This document shows positions 10,256 through 18,925 of a DNA stretch of 64,000 bases, one piece after another (the first letter of the stretch is position 1; each line of letters starts with the position of its first letter). This stretch comes from Actinoplanes aureus (GTDB lineage: Bacteria; Actinomycetota; Actinomycetes; Mycobacteriales; Micromonosporaceae). The stretch lies in assembly GCF_015704865.1 (NCBI RefSeq), contig NZ_JADQTO010000020.1, forward strand, positions 62,001-126,000, in the 5' to 3' direction. The notes below the pieces were generated by a model. It was given only the letters and a program-made list of their open reading frames with translations. It made no database searches and had not been told where the DNA came from. The position numbers were made by a program, and so were the translations under genes.

Positions 10256-10888
10256 TCACCCGGCCAGACCGGCCCGCCACGCCCAGGTGGCCATGCCCAC
10301 CCGGTTGTTGAGCCCCAGCTTGGCCTGGATGTTCGCGACGTGGGTCTTCACGGTCCCGGCGGAGATGAACAGCTCGGCGCCGATCTGCGCGTTCGTGAAG
10401 CCCTGAGCGACCAGCCGTACGATTTCGGTCTCGCGGTGTGTCAGGGGGTTGGGCACCGAGGGCCGGTCGGCCGTGGCCAACGCGCGCAGCAGCCGGACGG
10501 TGACCTGAGGGCTGATCAGCGCGTCACCGGCCATCGCCGCGCGGACCCCCTCGACCAGCAGTGCCGGCCCGGACCGCTTCAGCAGGAAGCCGCAGGCGCC
10601 GTTGCGCAGCGCGGCGTCCACGTACTCGTCGAGGTCGAAGGTGGTGACCACGACCACCCGCAGGCCGGCTTCGGTGAGCAGCCGGGTCAGTTCCAGTCCG
10701 TCGATGCCGGGCATCCGGATGTCGGTGAGTACGACGTCCGGCCGCAGGCTGCGTGCCATCGCCAGGGCCGTGGTGCCGTCGGTGGCCTCGCCGACCACCG
10801 TGATGTCGGGCTGGGAGTCCAGGACGAGGCGGAAACCGCTGCGCACGTCCGGCTGGTCGTCGGCGAGCAGGACCCGGGTGCTGTTCAT
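10256..10888 (-). CDS. NarL/DesR-type response regulator (LuxR HTH)
   Basis: A 210-residue transcription factor. The N-terminal receiver domain has the acidic pocket at Asp10-Asp11, the phospho-acceptor Asp56 in LTDIRMPG and a conserved Lys in GFLLKRSG. The C-terminal LuxR helix-turn-helix reads LTHRETEIVRLVAQGFTNAQ and then TVKTHVANI. Its start overlaps the stop of the histidine kinase (ATGA), so the two form an operon. The likely target is the palindrome at 11888-11911 between the kinase and the divergent membrane protein gene. Confidence 0.95.
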   Translation of the reverse strand: MNSTRVLLADDQPDVRSGFRLVLDSQPDITVVGEATDGTTALAMARSLRPDVVLTDIRMPGIDGLELTRLLTEAGLRVVVVTTFDLDEYVDAALRNGACGFLLKRSGPALLVEGVRAAMAGDALISPQVTVRLLRALATADRPSVPNPLTHRETEIVRLVAQGFTNAQIGAELFISAGTVKTHVANIQAKLGLNNRVGMATWAWRAGLAG

Positions 10889-11868
10889 GCCGCGACCACC
10901 GGGATGACGGCGACGACTTCCCAGCCCCGCTCACACGGCCCGGCCGACAGGGTGCCGCCACCCGCCTCGACCTGCTCCCGCAGGCCGGAGAGGCCCCGCC
11001 CGCCGCGCCTGTCACGCCGCGGCTGGGGTGGCGGCCCGGCCGTGTCGTTGCGGACCCGCACCTCGATACCGGAGGCGTCGCCGGTGACGGACACGTCGAC
11101 CCGGGTCGCTGCCGGCGCGTGCCGCCGGACGTTCGTCAGGGCCTCGACCACGATCCGGTACGCCACCGCGGCGCTGTCGCGGGGAACCTCGCCGTTCAGG
11201 GAGTTCCGGACCAGCCGCGCGTCGAGGTGACCCGCGGCGCGGAACCGGTCGACCAGGCCCGGCAGGTCGTCCAGCGTGGGCATCGGCCGTACCGTGGCGG
11301 CGTCCGGTTCGTGCAGCATGCCGACCATCCGGTCCATCGTGGCCAGCGCCGCCAGACCGGCGGCCTCGATCCGCGCCAGGGCCGGACCGGCCGCCTCCGG
11401 CCGGCTGTCCGCGACGAAGCGGGCCGCCTGCGCCTGCGCCACGATCCCGCTGATGTCATGGGCGACGAAGTCGTGCAGGTCACGCGCCACCTGCAGGCGC
11501 TGAGCATGCCGGGCCTGCTCGACGGCCACGGCCCGCCGGTGCGCCATCAGCCGGGGGTAGCCGCCGACGACGACCGCGACGACGGCGGGCATCGTCCAGA
11601 CCGCTGCGGCGGCGATCCGTTGCGCCGCGGGCATGCCGTCGGTGAACGACCAGAGCACCAGCGCCATCGTCGTCCCGGCGAGCCCGGCAGCAGGGGCGAT
11701 GTGCCGGTGCGGACCCCACCGCACGGCCACCGCCAACAGCACCGCGAGGACGGCCATCACCAGCATGAACAGGTACGGCGGGCGGTCGAGGTCGGCCACG
11801 AACGTCACACCCAGCGAGCAGCCGCTGGCCGCCATGCTGATCCAGCCGAGGTGCCGACGCGTCATCAC
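10885..11868 (-). CDS. Sensor histidine kinase, HisKA_3 / DesK class
   Basis: A 327-residue membrane kinase. Four or five hydrophobic stretches fill residues 8-105. A HisKA_3 dimerisation helix follows with ARDLHDFVAHD (His132 is the likely phosphorylated residue). The ATP-binding domain shows EALTNVRRHAP and GRGLSGLREQV. No extracytoplasmic sensor domain is apparent, so the signal may be sensed within the membrane, as in DesK. It is translationally coupled to the response regulator. The gene starts 21 bases from the 24-bp palindrome. Confidence 0.94.
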   Translation of the reverse strand: MMTRRHLGWISMAASGCSLGVTFVADLDRPPYLFMLVMAVLAVLLAVAVRWGPHRHIAPAAGLAGTTMALVLWSFTDGMPAAQRIAAAAVWTMPAVVAVVVGGYPRLMAHRRAVAVEQARHAQRLQVARDLHDFVAHDISGIVAQAQAARFVADSRPEAAGPALARIEAAGLAALATMDRMVGMLHEPDAATVRPMPTLDDLPGLVDRFRAAGHLDARLVRNSLNGEVPRDSAAVAYRIVVEALTNVRRHAPAATRVDVSVTGDASGIEVRVRNDTAGPPPQPRRDRRGGRGLSGLREQVEAGGGTLSAGPCERGWEVVAVIPVVAA

Positions 11869-11887
11869 CTGATCCTAGGCGGGCACC

Positions 11888-11911
11888 GCCCTATGCCGAT
11901 CGGCATAGGGC
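11888..11911. promoter_or_regulatory. Perfect 24-bp palindrome, probable operator of the two-component system
   Basis: The sequence GCCCTATGCCGA is followed at once by its exact reverse complement. It is the only conspicuous element in the 156-bp gap between the divergent histidine kinase and membrane protein genes. DesR/NarL-type regulators bind inverted repeats, so this is the obvious binding site. The function is inferred. Confidence 0.7.
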
Positions 11912-12024
11912 ACCACGGCCGGCGTGCCCCGCCTCGCCACAACGGCAGATGGTGGCGCACACCCGGCACGGCCGAGGCTGGTGAGGCAGCGGCGAAAAGG
12001 CGCCGCGCCTTCACAAGGAGTGAC

Positions 12025-13149
12025 ATGGTCACTGAGCAGATCTCGTCGGTACCGGTCACGCGCGGGAGCCGGTGGTGGCGGCACTGGCCGGCCTGGGCGG
12101 GCTACGTGACAGCCGGCTGGTCGTTGATGTACGCCATGCTCGGGCTGTACTGGACGGCCGGCGGTGACGGTTTCCCGTTCGCGCCGATCGACGACGACCA
12201 CAGGTCGGCGTCCATCCTGGAGGGCAGCCCGGTCGAAGTCGTCGCGCCGCTCATGGCGCTGCTCGGCCTGCTCGGTACGGCCGTCGCGCTGGCGATGGCC
12301 CGAGGCGCCGGCACCCGCCGCCAGTCAGCAGCGATGATCACCTTCGGCTGGATCGTGGCGGCCGGCCTCACCCTGATCATCCCGGACTACATCCTGATCG
12401 CTCTGCTGGCGTTCGGCCCGCTGCTGCTGGTGTTCACCTTCACCGGCGTGCCCGGCCCGCAGGACGGCATCGGCGACATCCTGTACTGGCATCGCACCAA
12501 CCTGATCATCCTGTTCGTCGGCGGCCTGCTGTGGGCCGCGGCCACGCTTGCCTACCAGCGCCGCAAGCGTGGGGCGTGTCAGCACTGCGGCCGTCGTCAC
12601 GGACCGGCCAGCGACGGCCCGTCCCGGCAGACGCTGCTGCGCTGGGGACGCTGGGCGGTCGTGGTCGCCTGCCTGGCGCCGCTGCCCTACGAGATCACCA
12701 GAGTGGCCTGGTACTTCGGTCATCCTCTCGGCATCAGCCGGGACTTCCTCACGATGATGCAGGACACCCCCGGCATGCTGGAGGTCGGGCTGGGCTGCGC
12801 CATCGCTTCGGCGCTGGGCGGCGTGCTCACCCACGGCCTGGTCAGCGGCTGGGGCGAGGTCTACCCGCGGTGGATCTGGTTCAAGGCCGGGAAACCGGTG
12901 CCGCCCGCACTCGCGACCGTTCCGGCATCCCTGGTCGCCGTCGTCCTCATCCCGGCCGGGCTGATGATGGTTTGGGATCCCGCGCTCGGCGACGGATGGG
13001 GCCTGCGTCTGCCCAGCGTGGCCTGGTTGCTCTGGGGCGCCGCACTCGGCGCGGCCACCATCGCCTACCACCTGCGCCGGCGTGGCGTCTGCCGGCATTG
13101 CGGACAGGGGACGAGCGCGGTGCCGGCCCCGGCTGGGCTTCAGCGGTAG
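12025..13149 (+). CDS. Polytopic membrane protein with two CxxC-ended halves
   Basis: A 374-residue protein with about eight to nine hydrophobic segments. It looks internally duplicated: each half ends with a membrane helix, a basic patch and a short cysteine motif (GACQHCGRR near residue 190; GVCRHCGQG near the C-terminus). The CxxC pairs could bind zinc or take part in redox chemistry. ATG at 12025 has AAGGAG five bases upstream; the open frame reaches much further back but has no comparable start. The gene is divergent from the two-component operon and lies behind its palindrome, so it is the likely output. No named family was recognised. Confidence 0.85.
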   Translation: MVTEQISSVPVTRGSRWWRHWPAWAGYVTAGWSLMYAMLGLYWTAGGDGFPFAPIDDDHRSASILEGSPVEVVAPLMALLGLLGTAVALAMARGAGTRRQSAAMITFGWIVAAGLTLIIPDYILIALLAFGPLLLVFTFTGVPGPQDGIGDILYWHRTNLIILFVGGLLWAAATLAYQRRKRGACQHCGRRHGPASDGPSRQTLLRWGRWAVVVACLAPLPYEITRVAWYFGHPLGISRDFLTMMQDTPGMLEVGLGCAIASALGGVLTHGLVSGWGEVYPRWIWFKAGKPVPPALATVPASLVAVVLIPAGLMMVWDPALGDGWGLRLPSVAWLLWGAALGAATIAYHLRRRGVCRHCGQGTSAVPAPAGLQR

Positions 13150-13751
13150 ATGCCCAGCAGCGCGCGGGACGCGGCCTCGACGATCTCGTCCGTGGAGGCC
13201 TCCAGCGTGCCGTCCAACCATGCGGTGACGAGTTCGGCCATGCCGCCGACGAAGAGCATGCCGCCGATCTCGTCCTCGTTCGTACTGCGGCCGGGGGAGC
13301 CGAGGAGCTTGCGGGACTCGACCGCCGATTCGTGAGCGAGATGGCGGAGCAGCTCGGTGCGGCGCTGCCGCAACTTGGGGATGGCGACGGACTCCACGAT
13401 GGCCACCCGGCCCTTGCGTGGGTCGTCGAGCAACAGGTCCATGAACGCACGCACCGATGCGCGTACCCGTACCGCCGGGTCTTCTCCGGCTGCCTCGGCC
13501 GCAGCGCGGCTGGTCTCCTCGATCTCCGCCGCGATCGCGTCCATGACCGCCTCGAGCACCGCTTCGAGGCCGGTGAAGCTCTCGTAGAAGTAGCGTTCGC
13601 TGAGGCCGGCCTCGGCGCAGACGGCGGTCATCGTGGTCCGTGTCCGCGGGTCGGCCCAGACCGTGAGGGCGGCGGCGAGCAGCCGGGTGCGGCGCTGCGC
13701 CACCCGGTCGGCGGCGCTGACGCCCCGGTAGATCCCTTGCTGGACCGCCAT
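13140..13751 (-). CDS. TetR-family transcriptional regulator
   Basis: About 203 residues. The N-terminal TetR helix-turn-helix is visible (RRTRLLAAAL, then TMTAVCAEAGLSERYFYESF), followed by a helical ligand-binding domain. It is divergent from the P450 gene 93 bp away, so it most likely controls the P450/acyl-CoA operon. Upstream in-frame ATGs at 13763 and 13784 are possible starts and none has a good ribosome site. The 3' end overlaps the convergent membrane protein gene by 10 bp. Confidence 0.92.
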   Translation of the reverse strand: MAVQQGIYRGVSAADRVAQRRTRLLAAALTVWADPRTRTTMTAVCAEAGLSERYFYESFTGLEAVLEAVMDAIAAEIEETSRAAAEAAGEDPAVRVRASVRAFMDLLLDDPRKGRVAIVESVAIPKLRQRRTELLRHLAHESAVESRKLLGSPGRSTNEDEIGGMLFVGGMAELVTAWLDGTLEASTDEIVEAASRALLGIYR

Positions 13752-13843
13752 GTCGCCAACCATGCCACAGCCGGTCCGGAACATTGACAGGATGCCCTTC
13801 CCGAATCACGCTGGTCGATACCTAGTCATCCGCGAGGTGAGCC

Positions 13844-15190
13844 ATGACGGCTGTGACTCGGGAACCGCGCCAGATCGCGGAACTGCGCCGCGAGGATCGC
13901 GGCCTGCCCTGGATCGGCAACCTTTTCAACTATCAGCGGGACCCGCTGCGGCTCTACCGGCGCCACTGGGAGCACTACGGCCCGGTCGCTCCGTCCTACA
14001 ACCTCGGCCGGACCACGGTGCTGCTGCTCGGCCCGGACGCCTGCGGCGAGGCGCTGCAGAACCGGGACAAGGCGTTCGCCAACAAACCGGCCTGGTCACA
14101 GCTGGTCGGCCCGTTCTTCCGCCGCGGCCTGATGCTCATCGACTTCGACGACCATCGGGATCATCGGCGGATCATGCAGGAGGCGTTCACCCGGGACCGG
14201 CTGGACGGCTACACCCGGCGGCTGCACCCGGCCATCGAGCGGGGCATGGCGAGCTGGGCGGCCGGCAGACAGTTCCCGGCGCACTGGCGCCTCAAGCAGC
14301 TCACCCTCGACATCGCCGCTGACCTGTTCATGGGCGGTGCACGCGACACCAGCGAGGCCGAGATGGCCCGGGTCAACAAGGCGTTCATCGCCTGCGTGCA
14401 GGCCGCCGCCGGGGTCGTGCGGGCCGACGTGCCGCTCACCCGCTGGGGCCGCGCCTACCGCGGCCGGCAGGTGCTGGAGAGGTTCCTGCGGGGGTATCTT
14501 CCGGCCAAGCGGGCCACGGCGACCGACGACATCTTCTCGGTGCTCTGCCACATCGAGACCGACGACGGCGCCCGCTTCTCCGACGACGACGTCATCAATC
14601 ACATGATCTTCCTGATGATGGCGGCGCACGACACCTCGACCATCACCACCTCCACGATCCTGCAGTACCTCGGCCAGCACCCCGCCTGGCAGGAACGCTG
14701 CCGGGCCGAGGCGCTGGCACTCGGGCCGGCGCCGGACCGGGCCGAGCTGGAGTCGCTGGTCTCGATCGACCTGGTCATGCGCGAGGCGCTGCGCCTGCGG
14801 GCGCCGGTACCGGTCCTGGTCCGCTACACCGTCAAGGACACCGTCGTGCAGGGCGTGCGCATCCCGGCCGACACCATGTGCGCGCTCGGCATCCAGTTCA
14901 CCCACTTCATGGAGGAGTACTGGACCAACCCGATGGTCTTCGACCCTGAACGCTTCGGGCCGGAACGCCGCGAGGACCGCTCGCACCGGTTCGCCTGGGA
15001 GCCGTTCGGCGGCGGCGTGCACAAGTGCATCGGCCTGCACTTCGCCGGCCTGGAGATCAAGGCGATCATGCACCGGCTGCTGCGGGGATACCACTGGAGC
15101 GTCGACCCCGGCTACGTCCCGCCGCTGGACCACCATGCGCTGCCGTTCCCCAAGGACGGCCAGCCGATCGTGCTGATCCGGAACTCATGA
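13844..15190 (+). CDS. Cytochrome P450 monooxygenase
   Basis: A 448-residue soluble bacterial P450. The I-helix oxygen-activation motif AAHDT is at 260-264, the ExxR pair is in EALR (314-317), and the heme loop FGGGVHKCIG has its Cys ligand at 395. It is the first gene of a six-gene series linked by overlaps and should make the first hydroxylation of a hydrophobic substrate. GAGGTGAGCC precedes the ATG. Redox partners are not encoded nearby. The substrate is unknown; the downstream enzymes suggest that a carbon is oxidised up to a carboxylate. Confidence 0.96.
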   Translation: MTAVTREPRQIAELRREDRGLPWIGNLFNYQRDPLRLYRRHWEHYGPVAPSYNLGRTTVLLLGPDACGEALQNRDKAFANKPAWSQLVGPFFRRGLMLIDFDDHRDHRRIMQEAFTRDRLDGYTRRLHPAIERGMASWAAGRQFPAHWRLKQLTLDIAADLFMGGARDTSEAEMARVNKAFIACVQAAAGVVRADVPLTRWGRAYRGRQVLERFLRGYLPAKRATATDDIFSVLCHIETDDGARFSDDDVINHMIFLMMAAHDTSTITTSTILQYLGQHPAWQERCRAEALALGPAPDRAELESLVSIDLVMREALRLRAPVPVLVRYTVKDTVVQGVRIPADTMCALGIQFTHFMEEYWTNPMVFDPERFGPERREDRSHRFAWEPFGGGVHKCIGLHFAGLEIKAIMHRLLRGYHWSVDPGYVPPLDHHALPFPKDGQPIVLIRNS

Positions 15191-16764
15191 CCGCGGTCAG
15201 CGCCCACCGCCCGGCCTGGCTCACCGACGCCCGGCTCGCTTCGCTGCGGCGATGGGTCGCGACTCCCGCGTCCGGCGGAAACGGCACGACCACGGCCGTC
15301 GCACCCTACGACGCCTTGCCGACCGTCCCGGTGCCGGCGTGCACGCCGGAGGACGTCGAAGGTGCCGCCGGCCAGGCACGTGCCGCGCAAGAGCGATGGA
15401 CCGAGATTTCGTACGCTGCCCGCGCCGAGGTCGTGCTCCGCTTCCACGACCTGCTCGTCGAGCGGCAGGACGAGGTGCTCGACCTCATCCAGTGGGAGAT
15501 GGGCAAGGCGCGTTTTCACGCCTGGCAGGAGGTCCTGCTGCTCGGCACGGTGGCCCGTCACTACGCCCGGCACGGGCAGACCTATCTCGAGGACCGGCCG
15601 GTGCGTCCGGCGGTCCCGGTGGTCACCCGGGTCCGGGAACTGCGCATCCCCAAGGGCGTCGTCGGGATCGTGTCGCCCTGGAACTACCCGCTCTACCTCG
15701 GCGTCGGCGACCTGATCCCGGCGCTGCTCGCCGGTAACGCCGCCGTCAGCAAGGCGGACTCACAGACCCCGTTGACCCTGCTGTGGGCCCGGGCTCTGAT
15801 GGCCGAGGCCGGCCTGCCGGAGAACGTCTGGCAGGTGGTCTCCGGTGACGGGCCGACGATCGGCGCGGCTGTCGTCGACTCCGCCGACTACCTCTGCTTC
15901 ACCGGCTCGACCGCGACCGGCCGGCTCGTGGCCGAGCGCGCCGCCCGCCGCCTCATCGGAACCTCCCTCGAACTCGGCGGCAAGAACCCGCTGATCGTCC
16001 GCGCCGACGCCGACCTGGACCTCGCCGCCCGCGGCACCGCCGACGCCGCGTTCGCCAACAGCGGCCAGATGTGCATCCACATCGAGCGGGTGATCGTGCA
16101 CGCGGACGTGTACGACACGTTCACCGAGACGCTGCTGGCCGCCACCAGCGCGCAGCGGCTGGGCCAGGGTTTCGACTACGGCTACGACCTCGGCCCGCTG
16201 GCCGGTCAGGCCCAGCTGGACCGGGTCGACGCGCACGTGCGGGACGCGGTCGCCAAGGGCGCCACGGTGCTGGCCGGCGGCCGCGCCCGCCCCGACATCG
16301 GCCCGTACGCCTACCAGCCCACCGTCCTCGCCGGCGTCACCGACGACATGGACGTGTGTCTCGGCGAGACCTTCGGCCCGGTCATCGCGCTGCACCGGGC
16401 GACCGACGACGCGGCCGCGATCGCTGCGGCCAACCGCGGTCGCCACGGCCTGTCCGCCAGCATCTTCAGCCGGAACACCGCCGAGGCCGAGGCGATGGCC
16501 CGCCGGATCCGTGCCGGTGCGGTGAACATCAACGACGGGGCCGGCCTCGCCATCGGCACGGTGGAGGCACCGATGGGCGGGCGCGGGGACAGCGGCCTGG
16601 GCCGCCGCCACGGAGCGGAGGGGATGCGCAGGTTCACCGACGCGCAGACCGTGGCCGTCTCCCGTGTCGGCCCGGTCGGGCCCCCGCCGGGCCGGCCGGC
16701 GGAAACGTTCGTGGCGCTCGGCAACAAGCAATTGAGGCTGCTGCGGCGGCTTGGCATCCGGTGA
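15187..16764 (+). CDS. Aldehyde dehydrogenase (NAD(P)+), succinate-semialdehyde-dehydrogenase-like
   Basis: 525 residues of the ALDH superfamily. Seen: the Rossmann motif FTGSTATG (238-245), the general base Glu262 in LELGGKNP and the catalytic Cys296 in NSGQMCIH. The ATG overlaps the P450 stop (ATGA), so translation is coupled. In this operon it probably oxidises an aldehyde, formed from the P450 alcohol by the SDR, to an acid for CoA activation. The succinate-semialdehyde likeness is from general sequence appearance only. Confidence 0.95.
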   Translation: MTAVSAHRPAWLTDARLASLRRWVATPASGGNGTTTAVAPYDALPTVPVPACTPEDVEGAAGQARAAQERWTEISYAARAEVVLRFHDLLVERQDEVLDLIQWEMGKARFHAWQEVLLLGTVARHYARHGQTYLEDRPVRPAVPVVTRVRELRIPKGVVGIVSPWNYPLYLGVGDLIPALLAGNAAVSKADSQTPLTLLWARALMAEAGLPENVWQVVSGDGPTIGAAVVDSADYLCFTGSTATGRLVAERAARRLIGTSLELGGKNPLIVRADADLDLAARGTADAAFANSGQMCIHIERVIVHADVYDTFTETLLAATSAQRLGQGFDYGYDLGPLAGQAQLDRVDAHVRDAVAKGATVLAGGRARPDIGPYAYQPTVLAGVTDDMDVCLGETFGPVIALHRATDDAAAIAAANRGRHGLSASIFSRNTAEAEAMARRIRAGAVNINDGAGLAIGTVEAPMGGRGDSGLGRRHGAEGMRRFTDAQTVAVSRVGPVGPPPGRPAETFVALGNKQLRLLRRLGIR

Positions 16765-16778
16765 ATGAAGGGACCGGC

Positions 16779-17951
16779 ATGGATTTCGACGACACCCCCG
16801 ACGAGGCGGTCTGGCGTGCCGAGGTGCGCGCCTTCCTCGAACAGCACAGCGGTGAGCGACCGTCCGATCGCGACGCTGCCCGGGCCTGGCAGGCCGCCCT
16901 GTACGAAGCCGGATTCGTCGGGGTCGCCTGGCCGGTGGAGGCCGGCGGCCTGGGTGGCACGCTGATGCAGCAGGCGATCGTCGACCAGGAGATGGCCCGG
17001 CTCGGCCTGCCCGCTCTGATCAACCTCATCGGCATCGGCATGTGCGGTCCGACCGTGATCGTGCACGGCAGCGACGGCCAGAAGGAGCGCTATCTCCAGC
17101 GGCTGCTGCGGGCCGACGACCTGTGGTGCCAGCTGTTCAGTGAGCCGGAGGCCGGCAGCGATCTGGCCGGGCTGCGTACCAGAGCGGTCCGCGACGACGA
17201 CGGCGGCTGGCGGGTCACCGGGCAGAAGGTGTGGACGACGCTCGCGCACATCGCCGACTTCGGGATCCTGCTCACCCGTACCGATCCTGATGTTCCCAAG
17301 CACCGCGGCTTGACCATGTTCGTCGTCGACATGAAGGCTCCGGGCGTCACGGTACGGCCGTTGAAGCAGATGAACGGCGAGGCGCACTTCAACGAGGTGT
17401 TCTTCGACGACGTGGCCGTACCCGACGCCGAGCGGCTCGGTGAGGTCGGCGACGGCTGGCGGGTGGCGCTGACGACGCTGATGAGCGAGCGGCTCTCGCT
17501 CGGCGGCGGCGGCACGTCGATCGGGCCCAAGCCCGAAGCGGTGGCCCGGCACGTCGCTGAACGCATCGGCGCGCTCTCCGCCGACCGGCAGGTGCTGGCC
17601 CGCCAGCAGCTGGGTCGCGGGTACGTCGCCTCGCTCGGGGCCCGCTACACCGGTTACCGCCAGCTCTCGAAGCTCAGCCGCGGCGAGCTGCCCGGTCCGG
17701 AGGCGTCGGCCGGGAAGCTGAGCGGCACCCGGTCGGCGCGTGACCTGACCGACCTCGCTGTTCGTGTCCTCGGAGACGACGCGCGCGTCGACGGTGACAC
17801 CTGGCAGACCATGCAGGCCGTGCTTCCGGGCATGGCGATCGCGGGCGGCAGCGACCAGGTGCTGCGCAACATCATCGGCGAGCGGGTCCTCGGTCTGCCC
17901 GCCGAACCCCGTGCCGACAAGGGCGTCACGTTCAAGGAGAGCCTGGCATGA
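16779..17951 (+). CDS. Acyl-CoA dehydrogenase, large-type subunit
   Basis: A 390-residue FAD-dependent acyl-CoA dehydrogenase. Family features include LFSEPEAGSDLAGLRTRA, TGQKVWTT, and GGSDQVLRNIIGERVLGLP at the C-terminus. ATG at 16779 follows GAAGGGA; a nearby ATG at 16765 is in another frame. Its stop overlaps the next acyl-CoA dehydrogenase gene. Adjacent unequal pairs like this usually encode heterotetramers (alpha2-beta2) acting on bulky CoA esters such as steroid side-chain intermediates. That inference fits the P450 and ligase beside it. Confidence 0.94.
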   Translation: MDFDDTPDEAVWRAEVRAFLEQHSGERPSDRDAARAWQAALYEAGFVGVAWPVEAGGLGGTLMQQAIVDQEMARLGLPALINLIGIGMCGPTVIVHGSDGQKERYLQRLLRADDLWCQLFSEPEAGSDLAGLRTRAVRDDDGGWRVTGQKVWTTLAHIADFGILLTRTDPDVPKHRGLTMFVVDMKAPGVTVRPLKQMNGEAHFNEVFFDDVAVPDAERLGEVGDGWRVALTTLMSERLSLGGGGTSIGPKPEAVARHVAERIGALSADRQVLARQQLGRGYVASLGARYTGYRQLSKLSRGELPGPEASAGKLSGTRSARDLTDLAVRVLGDDARVDGDTWQTMQAVLPGMAIAGGSDQVLRNIIGERVLGLPAEPRADKGVTFKESLA

Positions 17952-18925
17952 ACTTCGACCTGGACCAAGAACACCTGGACCTGGCCGGCGGCGCTCGTGA
18001 GTTCCTGTCGGCGGCGGCTTCCCCGGCGGCGGCCCGGGCGGCGCTGGAAGAGGGCACCGGCGTCCGGCCGGGCCGCGCGGAGCTGGTCAAGAGCGGCTTC
18101 GCGACGATCACGGTCCCGGAGAGTGCCGGCGGGGGCGGCGGCAGTGTCCTGCAGCTCGCCGTGGTGGCCGAGCAGGCTGGGCGGGTGCTCGCGGGTCCGT
18201 CGCTGGTGAACTTCGCGCGGGCGGCCGTGCTCCTGGACGGCGACGCGGACCGGCTGGCCGGCCTGGCCGACGGCAGCCTGGGCGTCGCGGTCGTCGACGA
18301 CAGCGGTCCGGTCCTGGACGCCATCGGCGCCGACACCTTCCTGGCGCTGCGCGACGGCGCCCTGGTCTGCGGGCCGGGCGCGGTCACCGCCCGGGAGCCG
18401 ATCGACCCGACCCGCGGTCTCGGTGATGTCGCCCTGGACGAGACCACCGTTCTGGTACGCGACGCCGGCGAACGGTGGCAGCGGGCCGAGCGCGTCGGCC
18501 GTACCATCCTCGCCGCCGAAGGCCTGGGTGCCGCCGCCCGCCTGCTGGAGATGGGCGTGGCGTACGCGAAGGACCGCCACGCGTTCGGCCGTCCGATCGG
18601 CTCGTACCAGGCGATCAAGCACATGCTCGTCGACGTCTACGTCGAGGTGGAGCAGCTGCGGTCGCTGGTCTGGTGGGCCGCCTGGGCCGCCGGCCACGCG
18701 CCCGGCGAGCTTCCCCTGGCCGCGGCCGCCGCCAAGGCCGCGGCGGCCACCACCCTGGAGCACGCGGCCGAGACGGTGATCCAGGTGCACGGCGGCATCG
18801 GGTTCACCTGGGAACACGACGCGCACCTGTACTGGCGGCGCGCCAAGGTGGACCGATTCCTGCTCGGAGACGACGTGGCGGCCTTCGACGAGGTCGCCCG
18901 GCTCGCGATGGAGGCGGCATCATGA
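17948..18925 (+). CDS. Acyl-CoA dehydrogenase, small-type subunit
   Basis: 325 residues, shorter than a typical 380-400-residue acyl-CoA dehydrogenase. The C-terminal GGIGFTWEHDAHLYWRRA matches the subunit that carries the catalytic Glu in heteromeric dehydrogenases of steroid side-chain degradation (established for FadE-type pairs; assignment here by motif). AFGRPIGSYQAIKHMLVD is the conserved C-domain stretch. It overlaps both neighbours by ATGA and probably forms one enzyme with the preceding gene product. Confidence 0.94.
   Translation: MNFDLDQEHLDLAGGAREFLSAAASPAAARAALEEGTGVRPGRAELVKSGFATITVPESAGGGGGSVLQLAVVAEQAGRVLAGPSLVNFARAAVLLDGDADRLAGLADGSLGVAVVDDSGPVLDAIGADTFLALRDGALVCGPGAVTAREPIDPTRGLGDVALDETTVLVRDAGERWQRAERVGRTILAAEGLGAAARLLEMGVAYAKDRHAFGRPIGSYQAIKHMLVDVYVEVEQLRSLVWWAAWAAGHAPGELPLAAAAAKAAAATTLEHAAETVIQVHGGIGFTWEHDAHLYWRRAKVDRFLLGDDVAAFDEVARLAMEAAS

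Noticed and set aside
11119-12024. Upstream extension of the membrane protein gene over the histidine kinase
   Set aside because: It would run antisense through the kinase and across the palindrome. ATG 12025 has a good ribosome site and starts the hydrophobic protein.
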